DNA of 64,000 nt from Urophycis tenuis (Eukaryota; Chordata; Actinopteri; Gadiformes; Phycidae). Positions within the stretch are counted from its first letter, which is position 1. Each line of letters starts with the position of its first letter. Under the pieces are notes generated by a model that saw only the letters and a program-made list of their open reading frames with translations, ran no database searches and was not told where the DNA came from. A program made the translations under genes and the position numbers. The DNA lies in assembly GCA_036785325.1 (NCBI GenBank), contig JAXIVH010000001.1, forward strand, positions 4,438,880-4,502,879, in the 5' to 3' direction. This document shows, one piece after another, positions 10,399 through 22,690 of this stretch.

Positions 10399-11383
10399 CT
10401 AGAGTTCAAAAATTCCCTCGAGGGAAATTTTGATAGTGCACGGGTAACGCTACCGGAGTGTGAACGTCTATCAGAGTCACAGCCGTTTGAGTAATGGTGC
10501 TGATCCCAAAAACAGCAGTCAACAAACTGAACGTCATGAAACAGTGAAATGTAAGGAACCCAACATGTCCTGAAAATTCGCCTCCAAACCCTATCTAATA
10601 GCAATAACATGTAATGAAACAGAATGCCAGAATGTCGCAATGCATTCTGGGAGACACTCCCCCAACACGTTACAAAACACGCTACTATCCACGATTTTCT
10701 CAGGCAAGTACAACAACTTGAACTGATAATACAAGAAAACACAAAAGCATTAACCTAATTTACACAAAATAGAAACAACATTTAATTTGATTTGTGTCCG
10801 ATGACGAGAGAGACGCTAGATGGTAACCATGGCAACGGAGACTCGATATCTCACAGTTTATTTATCAACGACAAGACAGACAGATCTCACTGCCCATCAC
10901 CGATCAACTGCTGCGGTCGGGACGTGTGTGTGTGTGTGTGTCACTCAATGTTATGAATTAAAATGACAGTTTTGCAAGCACCCACACACGCGCGGTGTCT
11001 ACAGAGACGTTGAGGTTAGGGTTAGTGTTAGGTTTACTTTACATTCACATTTAATTTGATTTGTGTCCGATGACGAGAGAGAGACGGAGAGAGATAGAGC
11101 ACTTTGGTAGAGAGACGTACAATAACAGAGAGCGAGCGCCGGTCTCGATAAAGCCGTTAATCAGCGAAACGAATCGTTATTTCCCGATAGTTTCACAGCG
11201 GTTACATTCAGCAGGTAGACACGGCTGAACTGCACCGCCGTTAATCAGTTAAATTAATCGTTATTTCCCGATAGTTTCACAGTGGTTACATTCAGCAGGT
11301 AGACACGGCTGAACTGCACCTATCTGAATCGCATTATCCAATGAAAAGTATTAGCTCTGTGCGTGAGGAAGACATCGCGTCTG

Positions 11384-11470
<87 letters not shown>

Positions 11471-12745
11471 CGCGCGATCGATACAGGTCACTCACCCACA
11501 CGCACGCGAGGAAAACACAACACAGCACTTCCCGCTTTTCAGCTGGGCCAAACCATTAGAACACCAGCCCCCCCCCCCCCCCCCTGGAGTTTATGGTACG
11601 GACTACCAGTAACGAACCCATAACAAAGCCATGTTCTGCCTCGGCGCTGGTCTCACATTTGGGCTTATTCTGACAAAACGGTAGCTCCTATCAGAAAAAA
11701 AGCAAGACCATCATCGCCGTAACGACTTCCCGAACGATTTGGTGTTTCTACAATGTTTCTAGAGTAAATATTTCGGAGACAATCGCAAGTTTAAAACAGA
11801 GGTCCGTTCTGCTTTTCTCTGAACATATTTGTATCGGAGTCAATGAGGCGCAGACACAGACTGGCCGCACTTAGAGGCTGCTAATTCGAATTCTGTAAAT
11901 CGCTCCGATTTTTTGAGCACATTGTGAGAGACAGAACACGTATGTCTACAAAGTAGGAAAAAATTACGTGTGTACATTGTAAACTGTGGCCAGGAGCAGC
12001 GTGGAGAGAGATTTTTTTTTTAGTTTTCTGGGTCTCTCTCCACCTCTAGCTACACTCTAACCCTAATAAGGGCACGCAATACACACCCATTGTAATCTCA
12101 TCATTTCTCCAAAAATGATCATGGTCATTGGACAGTGATTGATCAAAAAGTATATGACCTTTCAAAACATGGAAATATACATCAAATACACAAGACTTGT
12201 GTCTACTGTTTAAAGTTGAAATGGAGTCTCTAGGTGAAAGTATGCAGGAGCAGCAGACCGCACCAAAAGTCTTTATTTTTTTACCTCCTCCCATGCATTC
12301 TCTATGGGAAAATATTGACAGTTTTTTGCAAATAACGTCGTGAAAAATTAATATTATTTTAAGAAAAGTAATAGCACACCGATCCCGATGAAGACGCACA
12401 TTTTAATATATCATTTGTCCTACAACTCTTCGAGTTGTAGGACTAGTAGCGAATCAAAAAAGCGAGGAAGAGGAATAATAAATATAAGAATAAATATAAG
12501 AAAAAATCCACAGGAGAACAATAGTGCTCGGGGCTTTGCCCCGAGCACTGGCTCCACAGCTTTGCTGTAGGGCCAGTGCTCGGTGCGTTTGCCCCGTGCA
12601 CTAATAATAATAAAAAGAAAAAATCCACAGGATAACAATAGTGCTCGGGGCTTTGCCCCGAGCACTGGCTCCACAGCTTTGCTGTAGGGCCAGTGCTCGG
12701 TGCGTTTGCCCCGTGCACTAATAATAATAATGATAATAATAATAA
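10399..12745 (+). repeat. Array unit B
   Basis: A complete unit. It contains an extra 83-bp internal tandem duplication (about 11153-11320, the segment starting GCCGTTAATCAG), a GT tract at 11386-11467 and a poly-C run at 11570-11584. Its 3' spacer carries the GTGCTCGGGGC hairpin module twice (about 12520-12600 and 12640-12720). Confidence 0.8.
11386..11467. repeat. (GT)n microsatellite in unit B
   Basis: A GT tract of about 80 bases with one TTT interruption. Confidence 0.95.
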
Positions 12746-13266
12746 CTAGAGTTCAAAAATTCCCCTGAGGGAAATTTTGATAGTGCACGGGTGACGCTAC
12801 GGAGTGTGAACCTCTATCAGAGTCACAACCGTTTGAGTAATGGTGCTGATCCCAAAAACAGCAGTCAACAAACTGAACGTCATGAAACAGTGAAATGTAA
12901 GGAACCCAACATGTCCCGAACATTCGCCTCCAAACCCTATCTAATAGCAATAACATGTAATGAAACAGAATGCCAGAATGTCGCCATGCATTCTGGGAAA
13001 CACTCCCCCAACACGTTACAAAACACGCTACTATCCACGATTTCCTCAGGCAAGTACAACAACTTGAACTGATAATACAAGAAAACACAAAAGCATTAAC
13101 CTAATTTACACAAAATAGAAACAACATTTAATTTGATTTGTGTCCGATGACGAGAGAGACGCTAGATGGTAACCATGGCAACGGAGACTCGATATCTCAC
13201 AGTTTATTTATCAATGACAAGACAGACAGATCTCACTGCCAATCACTGATCAACTGCTGCGGTCGG

Positions 13267-13269
<3 letters not shown>

Positions 13270-13358
<89 letters not shown>
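13270..13358. repeat. (GT)n microsatellite in unit C, first
   Basis: A GT tract of about 88 bases at the position where unit B has only about 18 bases. Confidence 0.95.
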
Positions 13359-13802
13359 ACTCAATGTTATGAATTAAAATGACAGTTTTGCAAGCACCCA
13401 CACACACAAGCACGCGCGATCTCTACATAGACGTTGAGGTTAGGGTTAGTGTTAGGTTTACTTTACATTCACATTTAATTTGATTTGTGTCCGATGACGA
13501 GAGAGAGACGGAGAGAGATAGAGCACTTTGGTAGAGAGACGTACAATAACAGAGAGCGAGCGCCGGTCTCGATAAAGCCGTTAATCAGCGAAATGAATCG
13601 TTATTTCCCGATAGTTTCACAGCGGTTACATTCAGCAGGTAGACACGGCTGAACTGCACCGCCGTTAATCAGCGAAATGAATCGTTATTTCCCGATAGTT
13701 TCACAGCGGTTACATTCAGCAGGTAGACACGGCTGAACTGCACCTATCTGAATCGCATTATCCAATGAAAAGTATTAGAGCTCTGTGTCTGAGCAAGACA
13801 TC

Positions 13803-13805
<3 letters not shown>

Positions 13806-13871
<66 letters not shown>
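13806..13871. repeat. (GT)n microsatellite in unit C, second
   Basis: A GT tract of about 65 bases. Confidence 0.95.
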
Positions 13872-13874
<3 letters not shown>

Positions 13875-14958
13875 CGCGCGATCGATACAGGTCACTCACC
13901 CACACACGCAAGGAAAACACAACACAGCACTTCCCGCTTTTCAGCTGGGCCAAACCATTAGAACACCAGCCCCCCCCCCCCCCATTGTCATGGTACGGAC
14001 TACCAGTAACGAACCCATAACAAAGCCATGTTCTGCCTCGGCGCTGGTCTCACATTTGGGCTTATTCTGACAAAACGGTAGCTCCTACCAGAAAAAAAGC
14101 AAGACCATCATCGCCGTAACGACCTCCCGAACGATTTGGTGTTTCTACAATGTTTCTAGAGTAAATATTTCGGAGACAATCGCAAGTTTAAAACAGAGGT
14201 CCGTTCTGCTTTTCTCTGAAAATATTTGTATTGGAGTCAATGAGGCGCAGACACAGACTGGCCGCACTTAGAGGCTGCTAATTCGAATTCTGTAAATCGC
14301 TCCGATTTTTTGAGCACATTGTGAGAGACAGAACACGTATGTCTACAAAGTAGGAAAAAATTGCGTGTGTACATTGTAAACTGTGGCCAGGAGCAGCGTG
14401 GAGAGAGATTTTTTTTTTAGTTTTCTGGGTCTCTCTCCACCTCTAGCTACACTCTAACCCTAATAAGGGCACGCAATACACACCCATTGTAATCTCATCA
14501 TTTCTCCAAAAATGATCATGGTCATTGGACAGTGATTGATCAAAAAGTATATGACCTTTCAAAACATGGAAATATACATCAAATACACAAGACTTGTGTC
14601 TACTGTTTAAAGTTGAAATGGAGTCTCTAGGTGAAAGTATGCAGGAGCAGCAGACAGCACCAAAAGTCTTTATTTTTTTACCTCCTCCCATGCATTCTCT
14701 ATGGGAAAATATTGACAGTTTTTTGCAAATAACGTCGTGAAAAATTAATATTATTTTAAGAAAAGTAATAGCACACCGATCCCGATGAAGACGCACATTT
14801 TGATATATCATTTGTCCTACAACTCTTCGAGTTGTAGGACTAGTTTCGCATCAAAAAACACGAGGAAGAGGAATAATAAAGATAAAGATAAAGATAAGAA
14901 AAAATCCACAGGATAACAATAGTGCTCGGGGCTTTGCCCCGTGCACTAATAATAATAA

Positions 14959-15484
14959 CTAGAGTTCAAAAATTCCCTCGAGGGAAATTTTGATAGTGCA
15001 CGGGTGACGCTACCGGAGTGTGAACCTCTATCAGAGTCACAGCCGTTTGAGTAATGGTGCTGATCCCAAAAACAGCAGTCAACAAACTGAACGTCATGAA
15101 ACAGTGAAATGTAAGGAACCCAACATGTCCTGAAAATTCGCCTCCAAACCCTATCTAATAGCAATAACATGTAATGAAACAGAATGCCAGAATGTCGCAA
15201 TGCATTCTGGGAGACACTCCCCCAACACGTTACAAAACACGCTACTATCCACGATTTTCTCAGGCAAGTACAACAACTTGAACTGATAATACAAGAAAAC
15301 ACAAAAGAATTAACCTAATTTACACAAAATAGAAACAACATTTAATTTGATTTGTGTCCGATGACGAGTAAGACGCTAGATGGTAACCATGGCAACGGAG
15401 ACTCGATATCTCACAGTTTATTTATCAACGACAAGACAGACAGATCTCACTGCCCATCACTGATCAACTGCTGCGGTCGGGACG

Positions 15485-15546
<62 letters not shown>

Positions 15547-15900
15547 AGTCAATGTTATGAATTAAAATGACAGTTTTGCAAGCACCCACACACGCGCGAT
15601 GTCTCAGAGACGTTGAGGTTAGGGTTAGTGTTAGGTTTACTTTACATTCACATTTAATTTGATTTGTGTCCGATGACGAGAGAGAGACGGAGAGAGATAG
15701 AGCACTTTGGTAGAGAGACGTACAATAACAGAGAGCGAGCGCCGGTCTCGATAAAGCCGTTAATCAGCTAAATGAATCGTTATTTCCCGATAGTTTCACA
15801 GCGGTTACATTCAGCAGGTAGACACGGCTAAACTGCACCTATCTGAATCGCATTATCCAATGAAAAGTATTAGAGCTCTGTGCGTGAGCAAAGACATCGC

Positions 15901-15962
<62 letters not shown>

Positions 15963-17094
15963 CGCGCGATCGATACAGGTCACTCACCCACACACGCAAG
16001 CACGCGAGGAAAACACAACACAGCACTTCCCGCTTTTCAGCTGGGCCAAACCATTAGAACACCAGGCCCCCCCTGGAGTTTGCATTGTCATGGTACGGAC
16101 TACCAGTAACGAACCCATAACAAAGCCATGTTCTGCCTCGGTACTGGTCTCACATTTGGGCTTATTCTGACAAAACGGTAGCTCCTACCAGAAAAAAAGC
16201 AAGACCATCATCGCTGTAAGGACTTCTCGAACGATTTGGTGTTTCTACAATGTTTCTAGAGTAAATATTTCGGAGACACTCGCAAGTTTAAAACAGGGGT
16301 CCGTTCTGCTTTTCTCTGAAAATATGTGTATTGGAGTCAATGAGGCGCAGACACCGACTGGCCGCACTTAGAGGCTGCTAATTCGAATTCTGTAAATCGC
16401 TCCGATTTTTTGAGCACATTGTGAGAGACAGAACACGTATGTCTACAAAGTAGGAAAAAATCACGTGTGTACATTGTAAACTGTGGCCAGGAGCAGCGTG
16501 GAGAGAGATTTATTTTTTATTTTTCTGGGTCTCTCTCCACCTCTAGCCACACTCTAACCCTAATAAGGGCACGCAATACACACCCATTGTAATCTCATCA
16601 TTTCTCCAAAAATGATCATGGTCATTGAACAGTGATTGATCAAAAAGTATATGACCTATCAAAACATGGAAATATACATCAAATACACAAGACTTGTGTC
16701 TACTGTTTAAAGTTGAAATGGAGTCTCTAGGTGAAAGTATGCAGGAGCAGCAGACAGCACCAAAAGTCTTTATTTTTTTACCTCCTCCCATGCATTCTCT
16801 ATGGGAAAATATTGACAGTTTTTTGCAAATAACGTCGTGAAAAATTAATATTATTTTAAGAAAAGTAATAGCACACCGATCCCGATGAAGACGCACATTT
16901 TGATATATCATTTGTCCTACAACTCGAAGAGTTGTAGGACAAATGTAGCGAATCAAAATCCATCCGGAAGAGGAATAAATATAAGAAAAAAAATCCACAG
17001 GAGAACAATAGTGCTCGGGGCTTTGCCCCGAGCACTGGCTCCACAGCTTTGCTGTAGGGCCAGTGCTCGGTGCGTTTGCCCCGTGCACTAATTA
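14959..17094 (+). repeat. Array unit D
   Basis: The last unit, without the 83-bp internal duplication. GT tracts lie at 15484-15545 and 15905-15959. Its 12-bp-stem hairpin near 16914-16940 carries the central bases GAA where the other copies carry TTC, i.e. the hairpin centre is flipped. It ends with one full GTGCTCGGGGC module and GTGCACTA at the junction with hAT core sequence. Confidence 0.8.
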
Positions 17095-17304
17095 GCAGAC
17101 AGACACAATATACATCTTTGGCCATATGCCGTTTATTATCAGCATTTCATGGAGACAATTATTAGGGCATCATCATCATTTCATAAAAGACAATAATTTG
17201 GGCATAGGCCTACTTGTCAAACTGAACATTTAACATAAAACTGACAATAAAACTTTGTACAAATAAATGTCATTACGTTAATTAGGTTAATTATATTACC
17301 TCGC

Positions 17305-19993
17305 TTAGAAAAAAGCAACCTTTCTTGCTTTCTTTGCCGCAAACTCCGCGATTAAATCCTTATAATCCAACTTGCAGGCAACCCCATTTTCAATTGACAG
17401 AAGAGCGAGCCCGCACAGTCTGTCCTGCGACATTGAGGTGCGCAATTAGTTTTTAATAAGTTTTAATTTCGAGAAGCTCCGTTCCCCTGATGCCACAGTT
17501 ACCGGAATGGTCAGTAGGAGCCTGAACGCAATTTCGCAGTTTGGGAATGTTCCTTCGATTCCTTTAAGGAAACGTAGTATTTTGAGGGCAGTATCTGTTC
17601 CCTTTGGAATTATATCTCGCAGTACCCTTAACTCCTGGAAAAGGTCCGGTGCATGTATGTCCTGGGATGCAAGTGTGTTCAGAGCATCGCCCAGTTTTGC
17701 GCACTGTCTGTGCAGTTCTCCCTCGTTCATGTTGCAAAGCTTTCTGACATCAAAAAGAAACACGAACATTTCCCCAAACCATTGCATTTCCGTAAACCGT
17801 GTTCTTAGAGCAGTGAGAGCCTTGTCCACGACAACTAAGAAATAGTCTGTTACAAAAGCCTGCTCTGCGTTTGGAGAGTATTCGTTATCATTTTCATCCC
17901 GTTTGCGTTTAATTGGTCGTGCTGTCCTCAGTTCAGGATCAATATCCATCTCTAAAGCTATCTCCGCTGCAGATATCTTTGCTGACACAAATCCATTTTC
18001 TCTGTATTTTTGCATGTAGTCAATTAGTCCATTTAGCTGTGACAAGGCCACGTCTAACTGCATGTCACTTGACTGAAGAGTCTTACTGACAGTGTTTATG
18101 GCAAACAGAATATCATACCATATCACCAAAGACAAAATGAATTCGAACTGTTGCATTTCATTAGCCAGTGACATGGCTTCACTTTTAATTTTGGCGTCAT
18201 TGCTTTCTGTCGAAACGTCAAGCAAAGCATCAATGATTTCCCTTGTTTGGTAGCGTATTGCTTTTACACTTTCCACACGACACTCCCAACGAGTTTCAGA
18301 CAAAGGCTTTAAAGTGAGACATGGCACTTTCGATTTAAGTATTTCCCAGCGTTTGGTGGAAGCTGCGAAAATAGTGTACAGCCTCTGCGCAATGCCAAAT
18401 AAGGACATCGCTTTTGGACAACTCTTAGCCATGTCACCAAGAGTCAAATTAAGACTATGACAACCGCAAGGCATAAAGTAAGCGCGAGAATTGAGGCGCA
18501 GTACATGAGCTTGGACCCCTTCACGTTTCCCTTTCATGTTTGCCCCGTTATCATACCCTTGGCCACGGCAGTCGTTAATGTCAAGGCTAAGGTCATCAAG
18601 TGCAGCCAAGAGAGCATTTGACAGGCCCTTCCCTGTTTGATCATTCACTTGAAGAAATTCTATAAAATGTTCTTCAACGCTTACATCTAATGATGCCATG
18701 TTCACAAAACGGAGGACTAGTGACATCTGCTCTTGATGGCTCATATCTGGCGTACAATCGAGAATAACTGAAAAATATTTCGCTCTCTTTGTGTCATTCA
18801 CAATTGAATTTTTAACGTTTGTGGCCATCTGAGAAATTAACTCATTTTGAATCCGAGGTCCTAAATAATGCACTCGGGTTTCATTGTCTTTGATTCGCCG
18901 AACATGCTCGCTCATCGGAGCGTCAAATTTGGAGATCATTTCAATCAACTTCAAGAAGTGACCATTATTTTCTTCGTGCAGTTTAGAATTTTGTCCTCGA
19001 AAAGCCAAATTGCTTTCTGCTAAGAACTGCACAGCTGCAATGATGTGTGTTAAAACGTCTTGCCAATGTGCCTTTTCCCTTAATATTTGCCGTTGAAATG
19101 ACTGGTCTATCATGCATGTATCTGAATCAAGTCTGCGATTTGCCTCAATCCACTTTGTAGCACTTGATAAGTGATCACGGGAGGTTTTGTGCTGTTTCAG
19201 AATATCAGACATGTGTTTCCAATCGTTATATCCCCCACTAGCAAGATTTGACCGACTTGAACCAAAAAGCTTACAGCAAAAGCAAAAGACTGAGTAATTT
19301 CTCTTGGAATACACAAGCCAGTCTCTGTTAGTTTTTTCTCCATTGGGTAATTTACGTACATAGAAGTCCTCGGAAAAGTGTCTTTTGTCCGGGGCCAGGG
19401 GGAAATTGCAGTTGCACACCTTGACTGGTCCTTTTTGCACAAGCCAGTCCAATGTCTGGCCATGAAGTTGTTCAGGCCAAGTACCTGGGTCGCTCAGATC
19501 TCCCTGTGCTGAGACGTGCTGGGGTGCTGCACTTGCATCAGTTATCGTTGAGTCACCTTCACATGTAGCACCATTTGGTTGGTGGCCTGCCAAGAGAAGT
19601 ACGAACCCAACTTTAGTAGGATACACACACACAATGCCTCAATTTACAATGACACAAATCAAGGATGAAATTAAAAATAATTTATTGTTCCTCACCTTGA
19701 ATATCCTCCTCCGTTTCGATACATCCCTCCAATGGTAATGTTGTTGGCTCAAAATCGCTAACATCACTGTCCTGATCGGTGCTAATAACATTAGCATTGA
19801 AGTCTGTGGTCTCCTTCGCCACAACCGGAGAATGGCTCACAAATCGATCCAGAGACCCATGAAGTGTCTTGTTCAACTCCTCTTTCTTTTTTAGCTTATT
19901 TCGTTTCTCAGCACCTGACTGAAATTTCCGAAAGCAGTCGCGCTTGCGGCTTGCTGCCGACATTCTCCCTCCGTTTGTTCCCGCTGCAGGCAA
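17305..19993 (-). CDS. hAT transposase, TTF/ZMYM-type, near intact
   Basis: This enzyme would cut and paste the surrounding 14-kb element. There are two exons: 19696-19993 and 19586 down to the stop, with a 109-bp GT-AG intron at 19587-19695 whose splice phase joins correctly (Gln-Gly-His). The N-terminal exon is basic and Lys-rich. Exon 2 begins with a TTF-type zinc-finger segment (CNCNFPLAP and YSVFCFCCKLFG), then a DUF4371-like RNase-H fold with DCTPDMS, GQGYDNGANMKG and CGCHSLNL (a C-x2-H motif), ETRWECR, and the C-terminal hAT dimerisation motif VASGERSFSKLKLI. A TAA at 17446-17448 ends the open frame at about residue 830 of the spliced product. In the same frame recognisable family sequence continues for about 46 codons to a second stop at 17305-17307, so the first TAA is probably a recent nonsense change. 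No frameshifts seen. Coordinates here include that tail. Confidence 0.88.
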
Positions 19994-20254
19994 GCGTGTG
20001 CCTACGTAACTACGTCATTAAGAAAGATTTAATAAATATTTTTATACTTTATTTTTTCGTTTAAAAACAATGTTTATGTATACTGAAATGAAATGCAATA
20101 GGTTTATTTTACAGACATGGATGTCATCGTCTTCAAAGGACCGTTAAAAAATCAAAAGGGCAGTCCCATTGGTCAAGGCGCGAGGCCCGTCACAGCGCGA
20201 GGTCTAGGGCGACCGCCCAGTTCGCCCCCCCCTTGGGACGGCCCTGCATGTATA

Positions 20255-20294
20255 GGTATGTGTGTGTGTGTCTGTGTGTCTCTGTGTAGGTACG

Positions 20295-20328
<34 letters not shown>

Positions 20329-20637
20329 GTACGTTCTGTGTGTGTGTGTGTGTGTGTGTAGGTACGTTCTGTGTGTGAGTGTGGTCTATTTCTCAGTTAC
20401 GCACACAAGGAGCTCACAGGTTTCTCCAAACAAAGGCTCAGGTTTCATTGTCTCTGAACAAAGGGATCCAGTGTGGTCACAGGTGTGGCTTAAATAGTCT
20501 GTGGCAGGGCAGGGAGTGATTGAGTGATTGACATGGGCTAATTGGAGCTGATTGAACCGAATGGGAAAACGAATGGGCAAAGAAAGGGGCGTGGCTCTGG
20601 GTCTGTGAGGTGAGGAGGGAACAGAATCTTTCAAACA
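20255..20637 (-). repeat. 3' LTR, inner part
   Basis: The continuation of the split LTR, aligning to 22889-23239 after the hAT target site. It contains interrupted GT tracts (about 20256-20382) and ends with CAAACA, followed by the internal region. The G-rich complement of GCCGCCCCC at 20638 is the likely polypurine tract. About 40 bp longer than the 5' LTR, mainly from GT repeats. Confidence 0.88.
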
Positions 20638-20859
20638 GCCGCCCCCAAATTTGTATAACAAATTTGTTAGTGTGGGAGGTCACGGGGGCTCGGGTAGGGC
20701 AGGGAGAGGGACAAGGCGGACAACAGGTCTTGTGTACCTTTTGACCCCAACCTGAACCTCCGCAACCCTAGAACTGGGCTGGAGGGAGGTCATCATGCTG
20801 CCCCATGAGCAGCAAGTTGGAGGTCACAGGGTCAGGGTCGACCACGTCAGCCCAAGGGC

Positions 20860-21190
20860 TTTGATTTGAGGATGCCGGGGCTCGTAGCGAGGCCGCTGCT
20901 GCGGAGGATGCCGGGGATCGTAGCGAGGCCACTGCTGCGGAGGATGCTGCTGGGGCTCGTAGCGAGGCTGCTGCTTCTGAGGATGCTGCTGGGGCTCGTA
21001 GCGAGGCGGCTGCTTCTGGGGATGCTGCTGGGGCTCGTAGCGAGGCGGCTGCTTCTGGGGATGCTGCTGGGGCTCGTAGCGAGGCGGCTGCTTCTGAGGA
21101 TGCTGCTGGGGCTCGTAGCGAGGCGGCTGCTTCTGAGGATGCTGCTGGGGCTCGTAGCGAGGCGGCTGCTTCTGGGGATGCTGCATAGGA
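20860..21190 (-). repeat. 36-bp minisatellite in the gag tail
   Basis: About nine head-to-tail copies of a 36-bp unit containing GCTGGGGCTCGTAGCGAGG. On the element's coding strand each unit could encode 12 residues of type QHPQKQPPRYEP in one frame. It lies just downstream of the zinc-cluster codons where pol would be expected. Confidence 0.9.
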
Positions 21191-22646
21191 CCTGCAGATG
21201 GTTCCCATGGCATTGGTTGCAGCGCCCCTTCAGGTCGCATTGGGTTGCAAAGTGGTCGCGTGCACATCGCCAGCAGCGTTTCTGCTCTTTGATCCAGCTT
21301 GCTCTCTGCTCATCGGGGAGTCGGAGGAATCCATCACACTTGCTAACATGATGTGAACTGGAGTTGCAATAGGCACAGACTGGGCAATGTTCTGATGAAG
21401 TGTTAAGGGGAGGCTGACTGGTTTTCGGTGGGGCAGGTTTGGCTTAGGTGAGGTGGCTAAAGGGGTGTTCTTGGCCCCGTGCAGTACAGCTGTACCTCTG
21501 TACAGGTGAGGGGGTTGTGGCAGTCTTGGTCGGGCGGGCTGTGGCAGTCTGTCCCTTCGGGGTTGGCAGTATGCTTCCTCTCGCAGCCAGTTGGAGAAAT
21601 CCAGGAGGTTGTAGGACAGGGGGCCTGACTGGGTCAAACTCATGCTCCTCTTAAACTGAGTAATCACTGGGAAGTTTCTCGAGAAGTCGCTCGACGTGTG
21701 AGCCACAGGTAAGTTCGGAGAGACCCTCACTACCCATAGACTGGAGGAGACCGACTAGGGCCTGGACTCTAAGGGAAAACTGATCTAGGGCTCTACCATC
21801 ACCTACTCTGATGTCTGGCTTGTCCATTATACCTCGGAGCTCTCTCAACGCAAGCTGCCTGGGTTGACCATAACGTTAATCTAGGGCCCTTATAGCTTGA
21901 GTAATAATAATAATAATACATTTAATTTAGAGGCGCCTTTCAGGTCACCCAAGGTCACCTTACAAAGTATAAAATCATAAACATCACAGACAAAAAATCA
22001 TAAACATCATTAAAAAGAGAACAAGACAACATGGTAAAAACAGGGATGTGATAAAAGCAAGTGAAAGGGACCAGTTACAGTGTGTATGCCAGTTTGAACA
22101 GGTGTGTTTTGAGTTGTGACTTGAAGATTGTGATGGTGTCAGACTGTCTTATGTGTGAGGGGAGGGAGTTCCAGAGCCTGGGTGCTGAGCAACTGAAGGA
22201 TCGGGCACCCATGGTACTGAGGCGCGATGTGGGGATGATTGATAGTCCAGCAGAGGATGAGCGGAGGGAGCGGGAGGGAGTGTATTCGTGAAGGGGTCTA
22301 GGGCATGGACAAAAGCCAATGCAAGTCGCTTAGCTTGATCTACCTTTAAATGATCCAATAAGATGTGGTATTTATACTGCTCAGACTCACCCGGGGCTAT
22401 CAGGTTGGATAGGGCCATCTTCAACATCATGTACTGGCTTTCATCCTCTTTGCTGAGGTCAGGGAATGAGGGACCTTTGATCCGTCTGTAGGACAGAAGT
22501 GGGGCCACATGGGGAGCTAGAGGGCCTGAATGAGTAGCAGATGTTAGGTGGTGCGGTTGCACAGTCGGCTGCCGGTACGCTAGCGGGGCAAAGTTGGCCA
22601 TGGGGCCAAACAAGGTTTGAGATGGCAGCATATGGGCAGCAGGCAC
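21191..22646 (-). pseudogene. BEL/Pao-like gag, broken
   Basis: Gag forms the particle that packages the element's RNA. The frame starting near 22646 gives a Pro-rich N-terminus, then GPSFPDLSKEDESQYMMLKM and YKYHILLDHLKVDQAKRLAL. It is interrupted at Asp-Pro-Phe by a LINE fragment (21899-22288). It resumes as RYGQPRQLALRELRG and GDGRALDQFSLRVQALVG, HVERLLEKLPSDY and a second helical region. The Cys/His cluster CWRCARDHFATQCDLKGRC then CNQCHGNHLQVLC near 21200-21290 is like BEL/Pao gag zinc motifs. There is an in-frame stop just before RYGQPRQ and a frame change before the zinc cluster. Gypsy-type gag is the alternative reading. Confidence 0.75.
21899..22288 (-). mobile_element. LINE/SINE-like 3' fragment inside gag
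   Basis: About 390 bp that separates two halves of a continuous gag protein. On the minus strand it ends GGCGCCTCTAAATTAAATG followed by (ATT)n, the tail style of truncated teleost non-LTR elements. The upstream part matches no gag-like frame. No clear target duplication could be found. Family not assigned. Confidence 0.7.
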
Positions 22647-22690
22647 AGGGTTATAGGAGGCTGAGACTTGCGAGATTGGTCATCAAACGC

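Larger units (their letters stand above)
12746..14958 (+). repeat. Array unit C
   Basis: A complete unit highly similar to B over the whole body. It shares the 83-bp internal duplication (about 13576-13742) and has long GT tracts at 13270-13358 and 13806-13871. The GTGCTCGGGGC module in its 3' spacer is truncated. Confidence 0.8.
6299..17094 (+). repeat. Head-to-tail array of four non-coding units of about 2.2 kb
   Basis: Units begin CTAGAGTTCAAAAATTCCC at 6299, 10399, 12746 and 14959. Each opens with a near-perfect palindrome (CAAAAATTCCC with GGGAAATTTTG around TCGA). Each then carries a GTTAGGGTTAGTGTTAGG word, one or two GT microsatellites, a poly-C tract and conserved AT-rich text, and finishes with a 12-bp-stem hairpin (GTCCTACAACTC with GAGTTGTAGGAC). 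After that come an AAT/AAG-rich spacer and a GTGCTCGGGGC/GCCCCGAGCAC hairpin ending at GTGCACTA. Small frames of 60-180 codons inside are GT-repeat or shadow frames. The architecture resembles non-autonomous Helentron-related (HINE) arrays; this is inference. Confidence 0.75.
6155..20246 (-). mobile_element. 14.1-kb hAT transposon with its own transposase
   Basis: The left end reads CAGGGCCGTCCCAAGGGGGG and the right end CCCCCCCTTGGGACGGCCCTG as its complement. The 8-bp duplication CATGTATA lies at 6147-6154 and 20247-20254. The uninterrupted target survives in the other LTR at about 22881-22888, confirming both boundaries. Next to each tip are GGCCCTGGGC and GCGCGAGG words like those of TTF/ZMYM-type hAT elements. 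Core sequence is 6155-6260 and 17095-20246, about 3.3 kb, including the transposase gene. The remaining 10.8 kb (6261-17094) is a tandem array that looks like a later insertion, bordered by ATTA on both sides. Confidence 0.9.

Noticed and set aside
6890..16170. Many small frames rich in Cys-Val or Thr-His
   Set aside because: They are translations of GT/CA microsatellites in the array units.
20768..21351. Ala/Ser/Pro- or Leu/Arg-rich frames over the minisatellite
   Set aside because: A 36-bp repeat is open in several frames on both strands; only its place after gag is informative.
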